Part shown: positions 14,949 through 19,537 of the stretch, one piece after another
Numbering within the stretch: position 1 is the stretch's first letter
Layout of the letters: each line of letters begins with the position of its first letter
Source: Lachnospiraceae bacterium
GTDB lineage: Bacteria > Bacillota > Clostridia > Lachnospirales > Lachnospiraceae
Assembly (NCBI GenBank): GCA_017391545.1
Contig: JAFOYD010000192.1
Location: 1-19,537 of the forward strand
Direction: 5' to 3'
DNA: 19,537 nt
Position numbers and translations under genes: made by a program
The notes under the pieces: model-generated
The model's input: only the letters and a program-made list of their open reading frames with translations
Databases searched by the model: none
Told to the model about the DNA's origin: nothing

Positions 14949-17540
14949 TTATTCTTTTGTCATTGCCACAAGACTGTTGTTTGTCTCATCAAGTTCGATT
15001 AAAATCGTATCTCCTGCCTTTACCTTATCTTCAAGAATCAGTTTGGCAGCAAGTGTCTCCACATGCTTTTGTATATATCTCTTGAGTGGTCTGGCACCAT
15101 ATACAGGATCATATCCATTCTCTACGATAAAGCTCTGTGCCTGATCGGATATCTCTATACGAAGCTCCCTGTCTGCCAGACGTCTGTTGATGTCTGCTAC
15201 AATCAAGCCTATGATGCCACCGATATTACTCTTGGTAAGTGGTTTAAACATGATTGTCTCATCAAGCCTGTTCAAGAATTCCGGTCTGAAATGTGCCCGC
15301 AAATCTCCCATTACCAGATCCTGTGCTGACTGTTCGATGTCACCATTTTCGTTGATACCATCAAGAAGATACTGTGCACCGATATTCGAAGTCATGATCA
15401 GAATCGTGTTTTTGAAATCAACTGTCCTGCCTTGAGAATCCGTGATACGGCCATCGTCAAGCACCTGAAGAAGGATATTAAAGACATCTGGATGTGCCTT
15501 TTCCACTTCATCAAACAGTACGACACTGTAAGGCTTCCTGCGCACTGCCTCCGTGAGCTGTCCTCCCTCATCATATCCAACATATCCGGGAGGCGCTCCA
15601 ATCAGCCTTGACACAGAATGCTTCTCCATATACTCACTCATGTCAATACGCACCATATTGGACTCGTCATCAAAGAGGGATGCGGCAAGTGCTTTGGCAA
15701 GCTCTGTCTTACCGACACCCGTAGGTCCCAGAAACAGGAAGGAACCAATCGGCTTATCCGGATCCTTGATACCTGCTTTGGAACGGATGATTGCCTCTGT
15801 CACTTTTGTAACACCCTCGTCCTGCCCTATGACACGTTTGTGAAGCTCCTCATCAAGATGAAGTGTTTTGTTTCGCTCGCTCTCATTAAGCTTCGATACA
15901 GGGATTCCTGTCCATCGTGAAATAATCTTTGCAATTTCATCCTCTGAAACGCTTTCATGGACAAGTGACATCTCCCTCGCATTCACATTTTCCTCTTCGA
16001 GTGCAAGCTGTCTCTTCAGTTCAGGAAGTTTGCCGTAGCTTAGCTCTGCTGCTTTCTCCAGATTTCCCTCACGCTGGGCAATCTGAATCTGATTATTCAG
16101 TTCCTCAATATCCTCTCTTAACTTAGACAGCTTCTCCACGCAAGCTTTTTCATTATCCCACTGAGCCTTGCGGTTATTGAACTCAGCCTTTTGTTCTGCA
16201 AGCTCTGCCTGCAGTGTCTCAAGACGTTCTGCACTCAGTCGGTCCTCTTCTTTTTTCAGAGCAGCAACCTCAATTTCCATCTGCATGATCTTACGCTGCA
16301 GTTCATCAAGCTCCGCCGGCAGGGAATCAAGCTCTGTCTTGATCATTGCACAAGCCTCATCGACCAGATCGATTGCCTTATCTGGCAAAAATCTGTCCGT
16401 AATGTAGCGGTTTGAAAGTACTGCTGCACTGACAAGGGCATTATCCATGATCTTCACACCATGGAATACCTCATAACGCTCTTTTAGACCTCTTAGGATA
16501 CTGATCGTATCTTCGACCGTCGGTTCATCGACCATGACCGGTTGGAAACGTCTCTCAAGCGCCGGATCTTTCTCTATATACTGTCTGTACTCGTCAAGTG
16601 TTGTCGCACCAATGCAATGCAGCTCGCCCCTTGCAAGCATAGGCTTTAGCATATTTCCGGCATCCATGGCACCGTCTGTCTTGCCTGCGCCAACAATGGT
16701 ATGAAGCTCATCAATAAAAAGGATAATCTGTCCATCACTGTTCTTGACATCCTCGAGCACAGCCTTTAATCGTTCCTCAAATTCGCCCCTGTACTTGGCA
16801 CCTGCCACAAGTGCACCCATGTCAAGTGAGAATACTTTTTTGTCCTTGAGCCCTTGTGGCACATCACCACGCACAATTCGCTGTGCAAGTCCCTCGACGA
16901 CCGCTGTCTTACCAACACCCGGTTCACCAATCAATACGGGATTATTCTTGGTCTTTCTGGAAAGTATCCGGATAATATTTCGAATCTCATTGTCACGCCC
17001 GATGACCGGATCGAGCTTTTGGTTTCTTGCTTTTTCCACCAGATCCTGTCCGTATTTTTCAAGGGTATCATAAGTTGCTTCCGGATTATCACTTGTCACC
17101 CTCTGATTACCTCTTACCTCTGACAATGCCTTTAAAAAGCGTTCTCTGGTGATGGCGTACTCCCTGAAAATTTCCTTGATCTCTTTGTTTGGATTTTGAA
17201 TCATGGAAAGAAACAGATGCTCTACTGATACATATTCATCTCCCATGCGCTTTGCTTCATCTTCAGCACTGATCAGCACTTTATTGAGGTATTGTCCGAC
17301 ATACGGCTGGCCTCCCTGCACCTTAACTCTTTTTTCGAGCGCTTTCTTTACTCTGTCAACAAAATAATCCTTATTGATTTCCATTTTCTCTATCAACTTC
17401 AGGATCAGACTATCGTCAACCGTCAGAAGTGCATAAAGAAGGTGTTCCTGCTCTAGCTCCTGATTGCCATATTCCATAGCAAGCTTTTCGCAATTATTGA
17501 CCGCTTCAATTGATTTCTGCGTAAACTTTTGAATATTCAT
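14949..17540 (-). CDS. clpB: ATP-dependent disaggregase ClpB (Hsp100)
   Basis: This 863-residue hexameric AAA+ disaggregase rescues aggregated proteins together with DnaK. The N-terminal Clp domain (about 1-145) is followed by the first AAA+ module with Walker A GEPGVGKT (205-212) and Walker B IILFIDE (272-278), and by a coiled-coil middle domain of full ClpB length (about 405-525) with heptad-rich Leu/Glu/Lys. The second AAA+ module has Walker A GPTGVGKT (605-612), the pore-region IGAPPGYVGYDEGG (647-660) and Walker B VVLFDE (673-678). The long middle domain separates it from ClpC and ClpA. There is no ClpP-binding IGF/IGL loop of ClpA or ClpX type at the expected place. GGAGGAG precedes the ATG. 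Heat-shock induction is expected, but no CIRCE or CtsR heptads are present upstream. Confidence 0.97.
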   Translation of the reverse strand: MNIQKFTQKSIEAVNNCEKLAMEYGNQELEQEHLLYALLTVDDSLILKLIEKMEINKDYFVDRVKKALEKRVKVQGGQPYVGQYLNKVLISAEDEAKRMGDEYVSVEHLFLSMIQNPNKEIKEIFREYAITRERFLKALSEVRGNQRVTSDNPEATYDTLEKYGQDLVEKARNQKLDPVIGRDNEIRNIIRILSRKTKNNPVLIGEPGVGKTAVVEGLAQRIVRGDVPQGLKDKKVFSLDMGALVAGAKYRGEFEERLKAVLEDVKNSDGQIILFIDELHTIVGAGKTDGAMDAGNMLKPMLARGELHCIGATTLDEYRQYIEKDPALERRFQPVMVDEPTVEDTISILRGLKERYEVFHGVKIMDNALVSAAVLSNRYITDRFLPDKAIDLVDEACAMIKTELDSLPAELDELQRKIMQMEIEVAALKKEEDRLSAERLETLQAELAEQKAEFNNRKAQWDNEKACVEKLSKLREDIEELNNQIQIAQREGNLEKAAELSYGKLPELKRQLALEEENVNAREMSLVHESVSEDEIAKIISRWTGIPVSKLNESERNKTLHLDEELHKRVIGQDEGVTKVTEAIIRSKAGIKDPDKPIGSFLFLGPTGVGKTELAKALAASLFDDESNMVRIDMSEYMEKHSVSRLIGAPPGYVGYDEGGQLTEAVRRKPYSVVLFDEVEKAHPDVFNILLQVLDDGRITDSQGRTVDFKNTILIMTSNIGAQYLLDGINENGDIEQSAQDLVMGDLRAHFRPEFLNRLDETIMFKPLTKSNIGGIIGLIVADINRRLADRELRIEISDQAQSFIVENGYDPVYGARPLKRYIQKHVETLAAKLILEDKVKAGDTILIELDETNNSLVAMTKE

Positions 17541-17555
17541 AATCTTGCTCCTCCA

Positions 17556-17631
17556 TATCTGTTCAATTTAGAACCATTGTTTTATCTGTTCTATCTCTAA
17601 TATAACACACTTTTTACATTTGTCAATTTAG
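17556..17631 (-). repeat. Short direct repeats around the clpB promoter and leader
   Basis: TATCTGTTC occurs at 17556-17564 and 17583-17591, and TCAATTTAG at 17563-17571 and 17623-17631 (written on the + strand). The second pair is 60 bp apart, and its upstream copy overlaps the -35 box. They could be regulator contacts, or chance in AT-rich DNA. Confidence 0.35.
17599..17626 (-). promoter_or_regulatory. Promoter of clpB
   Basis: On the - strand a perfect TTGACA (17621-17626) is followed by 16 bp and TATATT (17599-17604), with start near 17592 and a leader of about 50 bases. Direct repeats overlap the promoter and leader (see the next entry). Confidence 0.75.
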
Positions 17632-17750
17632 TTTATGATTTTATTATAAATTTTATCTATGCTTCAGAAAACAACAAGGAAAGCGGATAAAAATGTATTT
17701 CAAGCAGTATTATCAATTTTTGCAATAATTCCACTTTTGTCTACCGTTTT

Positions 17751-17779
17751 TACACAATATATGTTAAAATAAATATAAT
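17751..17779 (+). promoter_or_regulatory. Possible promoter of the 190-residue orphan gene
   Basis: TACACA (17751-17756) and TATAAT (17774-17779) are separated by 17 bp, with start near 17786. A TTGTCT-17-TATGTT pair about 15 bases upstream is an alternative. Confidence 0.45.
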
Positions 17780-17819
17780 ATTAGTTTTTAATGATCTGTG
17801 GCATCAAATATGCCCTAAG

Positions 17820-17827
17820 AAAGGTGG
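17820..17827 (+). promoter_or_regulatory. Ribosome binding site that sets the 190-residue orphan start
   Basis: AAAGGTGG lies 8 bases before the first of two adjacent ATG codons (17836 and 17839). This rejects the upstream ATG at 17791, which has no such site and sits almost on the promoter. Confidence 0.8.
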
Positions 17828-17835
17828 TAGATTCA

Positions 17836-18408
17836 ATGATGGATCCTGCTACAGCATATTTTCTAAAAAAATATTATCCCCATGTGATCAAATGGTGGCT
17901 AGTACTATATAATCCCGAATATATCAGAATATGGCCGTCAAAGGCAGAGGAGGACGAAGCACTCCGGCTTGAGGCAGAAGAACAGAAGCAGCTCACTGAT
18001 CATCATCCGATATCCGGCATGAACAGTGACAGCGAAAACCTGTGCGATGGCATCGTTGACGATGCCGCCTACAATGCGACGACCGGTTCCTACTCAGGTC
18101 TGTACGGTCAGAAACCTGTCGATGCTGATACCCAGGCTGCCCTTGATGCCATTATGAACAGTTCAAGCAATCAAAGTAGCATCGACTTCCTTCTGTCTGG
18201 CGGCACCCCGACATCCGGTCCGGCCTATGCAATGACCGATCAATCTGCCAGTGATGTTGTAATTCCCCCTGAACAAGCTGAAATTATCGCAGAAGCAAAT
18301 GCCATCTATGAAAGACTTCTGCGCGAGGCTGCAGAGGACGAAGCAAAAAAACAGGCAGAAATCGAGGAAGCACGCAGGCAGGCGCAACAGCAATTTGCTT
18401 CAGAATAA
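17836..18408 (+). CDS. Unrecognised 190-residue protein with aromatic N-terminus and C-terminal coiled coil
   Basis: I do not recognise this protein. It begins with a compact basic and aromatic segment, MMDPATAYFLKKYYPHV followed by IKWWLVLYNPEYIRIWPSK (1-36), which could be a membrane-surface amphipathic helix or a small folded motif. There is no clear transmembrane helix or signal peptide. A glutamate-rich helix (38-52), a long low-complexity region rich in Ser, Asp, Gly and Asn (53-140), and an Ala/Glu-rich coiled coil (about 145-188) ending in RRQAQQQFASE follow. Start set by the AAAGGTGG site. It is a single-gene unit divergent from clpB, closed by a strong terminator. The domain plan, with a short conserved-looking head, disordered middle and helical tail, suggests a scaffold or adaptor, but no function is proposed. 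Confidence 0.82.
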   Translation: MMDPATAYFLKKYYPHVIKWWLVLYNPEYIRIWPSKAEEDEALRLEAEEQKQLTDHHPISGMNSDSENLCDGIVDDAAYNATTGSYSGLYGQKPVDADTQAALDAIMNSSSNQSSIDFLLSGGTPTSGPAYAMTDQSASDVVIPPEQAEIIAEANAIYERLLREAAEDEAKKQAEIEEARRQAQQQFASE

Positions 18409-18448
18409 AAAAGTAATCGGGCAGATAAACCTGCCCGATTACTTTTTT
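18407..18448. terminator. Bidirectional intrinsic terminator between the orphan and porB
   Basis: A perfect 18-bp stem (18407-18424 with 18431-18448) has a 6-base loop and begins with six A and ends with six T. It overlaps the orphan stop codon and lies 8 bases before the porB stop codon. Confidence 0.95.
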
Positions 18449-18456
18449 ATGTTACT

Positions 18457-19395
18457 TTAATTGCACTTATTTCTGAGTTCTTCCCATCTCTTGTCAATCT
18501 CTTCCTGAAATTTGCCAATCAGTTCTTCATTTTCCTTTTTGAACAAATGTCTGAAACGTCTCTGGGGTCTTAAAAACTCCTCAATGGGCATTTTATTCTT
18601 TGGCTCATAATTCAAAATCCATTTGCCTTCTACAACTTCAAACAGTGGCCAGTAGCAAGTCTCCACTGCCATCTTGCAGATGTTCATCATCTCACTTGGC
18701 TCATATCCCCATCCTCTGGGACATGGTGACATGACATTCAGGAATGCAGCACCAGGAGTATAGATTGCCTTTTGCGCCTTTGTATACAGATCCTTAAAGT
18801 TTGACGTAAAGGTACTCTGTCCTACATATGGTATATTGTGCTCTGCCATAATTGCAGCCAGATCCTTTCTGACCTGAACTTTTCCAGCTGATACCTTTCC
18901 GGCAGGTGTCGTCGTTGTATCAGCATACTGTGGAGTAGCAGAAGAACGCTGTGTACCAGTATTCATATAAGCGCCATTATCATAGCATACATAAACCATA
19001 TCATGCCCGCGCTCCATCGCTCCTGACAACGACTGGAATCCAATGTCATAAGTACCACCATCACCACCAAATGTGATAAATTTGAAATTATCCTTGATTT
19101 TTCCCTTTTTCTTGAGTACATTGTAGGCAGTCTCTACACCAGAGAGGGTGGCACCTGCGTTTTCAAATGCATTGTGAATATAACTGTCCTCATACGCTGT
19201 ATATGGATACATGAATGAAGATACCTCAAGACAGCCTGTGGCATTGCCAATCACTGCCTTATCGCCTTCCTCAAGTGCCCTAAGGACTGTACGTACTGTA
19301 ATGGTACCACCACAGCCTGCACACATTCTATGACCCGGAGCAAGACGCTCAGGCTTGCTCATCACTTCTTTAAAATTGTATGTTGTCTGTTCCAT
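18457..19395 (-). CDS. porB: Pyruvate:ferredoxin oxidoreductase, beta subunit
   Basis: This 312-residue subunit binds thiamine diphosphate and a [4Fe-4S] cluster in the multi-subunit enzyme that converts pyruvate and CoA to acetyl-CoA, CO2 and reduced ferredoxin. The TPP signature runs from FGGDGGTYDIGFQSLSGAM to CYDNGAYMNTG (about 109-147). Cluster cysteines are Cys25 and Cys28 (CAGCGG), Cys55 (GNATGC) and Cys225 (SPCPRGW). The C-terminal tail WILNYEP-PIEEFLRPQRRFRHLF is typical of PorB rather than the 2-oxoglutarate or branched-chain homologues. The longer frame from a GTG at 19425 was rejected, since GGGGAGG (19405-19411) lies 9 bases before the ATG at 19393-19395. It starts 4 bases after porA ends, consistent with coupled translation and an alpha-beta complex. 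Confidence 0.93.
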   Translation of the reverse strand: MEQTTYNFKEVMSKPERLAPGHRMCAGCGGTITVRTVLRALEEGDKAVIGNATGCLEVSSFMYPYTAYEDSYIHNAFENAGATLSGVETAYNVLKKKGKIKDNFKFITFGGDGGTYDIGFQSLSGAMERGHDMVYVCYDNGAYMNTGTQRSSATPQYADTTTTPAGKVSAGKVQVRKDLAAIMAEHNIPYVGQSTFTSNFKDLYTKAQKAIYTPGAAFLNVMSPCPRGWGYEPSEMMNICKMAVETCYWPLFEVVEGKWILNYEPKNKMPIEEFLRPQRRFRHLFKKENEELIGKFQEEIDKRWEELRNKCN

Positions 19396-19399
19396 GCTC

Positions 19400-19537
19400 T
19401 TAGACCTCCCCTGACTGTTCTTCACGTAATCCTATGTAATCATACATACCTGTAACTACATGGGTCTTAGCCATGGTTTCCAGATTGTCGTAAACCGTCT
19501 TAAAATCAGCAACTGTAATATCTCTGCCACCAAGACC
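19400..19537 (-). CDS. porA: Pyruvate:ferredoxin oxidoreductase, alpha subunit (C-terminal 45 residues, cut by window edge)
   Basis: The frame is open from the right edge of the window to a TAA at 19400-19402. It reads GLGGRDITVADFKTVYDNLE, then TMAKTHVVTGMYDYIGLREEQSGEV. GLGGRDIT followed by a helical tail is the typical C-terminus of the PorA family, and the position directly before porB matches the usual gamma-delta-alpha-beta gene order. The rest of the gene, and probably the gamma and delta subunits, lie outside the window. The stop codon overlaps the porB ribosome site region. Confidence 0.88.
   Translation of the reverse strand, partial: GLGGRDITVADFKTVYDNLETMAKTHVVTGMYDYIGLREEQSGEV
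19405..19411 (-). promoter_or_regulatory. Ribosome binding site that sets the porB start
   Basis: GGGGAGG, embedded in the last codons of porA, lies 9 bases before the porB ATG. It favours the start at 19395 over the GTG at 19425. Confidence 0.85.

Larger units (their letters stand above)
17541..17835. other. Divergent intergenic region clpB / 190-residue orphan
   Basis: These 295 bases hold the clpB promoter (17599-17626), a weaker rightward promoter (17751-17779), a small hairpin GGCAT-CAAAT-ATGCC (17800-17814) in the orphan leader, and a 37-codon ATG-to-TAA frame (17659-17772) without a ribosome site. The rest is AT-rich DNA in which I see nothing else. Confidence 0.7.

Noticed and set aside
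17541..17640. CIRCE or CtsR operator at clpB
   Set aside because: No TTAGCACTC/GAGTGCTAA and no GGTCAAA-type heptads on either strand; TTGACA there is simply the -35 box.
17800..17814. Leader hairpin GGCAT-CAAAT-ATGCC as a riboswitch or terminator
   Set aside because: The stem is only 5 bp, there is no T-run and nothing resembles a known aptamer.
17791..17835. Fifteen extra N-terminal codons for the 190-residue orphan
   Set aside because: They start almost at the predicted transcription start without a ribosome site; AAAGGTGG precedes the ATG at 17836.
1..19537. Mobile elements, CRISPR arrays, prophage, or toxin-antitoxin genes
   Set aside because: No transposase, integrase, regularly spaced repeats or phage-like genes were seen; composition and gene spacing look uniform.

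Overview
The window looks like a chromosomal segment of a gut-type Clostridia bacterium, most probably Lachnospiraceae. The evidence is a DUF1653 protein with the C-terminal extension typical of that family, a long clostridial-type HtpG, a CIRCE/HrcA heat-shock operator, sigma-A-like promoters, strong Shine-Dalgarno sequences (GGAGG), and a multi-subunit pyruvate:ferredoxin oxidoreductase. No phage, insertion sequence, CRISPR array or integrase is visible. Most of it is core genome with a few accessory or orphan genes.

Layout. 75-2414 (+) is a GH31 alpha-xylosidase (YicI type). A bidirectional terminator (2440-2471) separates it from a leftward block: tRNA-Gly(GCC) at 2475-2547 with its own consensus promoter, a membrane-anchored GH3-like protein that has lost its catalytic signatures, glyA with its own promoter, a GT2 glycosyltransferase, a DUF1653 protein, and a pilT-type ATPase without other pilus genes. 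A 361-bp divergent regulatory region (8007-8367) follows. It holds promoters in both directions and two related dyad-symmetric sites exactly 100 bp apart.

8368-8910 (+) is an unrecognised 180-residue protein. It converges on htpG (-), which sits behind a perfect CIRCE element, and a PpiC-type peptidyl-prolyl isomerase lipoprotein (PrsA-like) lies upstream of htpG. Divergent from it is a two-gene rightward cassette, an MBOAT acyltransferase (AlgI/DltB family) and a membrane-anchored SGNH hydrolase-fold protein, probably making an O-acetylation system for an extracellular polymer. This converges on clpB (-). Divergent from clpB is a 190-residue unrecognised protein, and the right edge carries porB and the last 45 codons of porA (-).

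Themes. Three protein-quality genes (htpG, prsA-like, clpB) lie within 9 kb. Cell-envelope genes (GH3-like, GT2, PilT, PrsA, MBOAT-SGNH) are scattered among them. Every convergent gene pair is closed by one hairpin with A-run and T-run flanks that can terminate in both directions. Several annotated starts need moving downstream: MBOAT to 12512, prsA-like to 12322, the orphan to 17836 and porB to 19395, each because a good Shine-Dalgarno sequence precedes the later start.

The observations most worth following are the degenerate GH3-like protein, the MBOAT-SGNH pair, the paired operator-like sites at 8213-8326, the CIRCE placement at htpG and the two orphan proteins. I saw no single clearly new multi-gene system.
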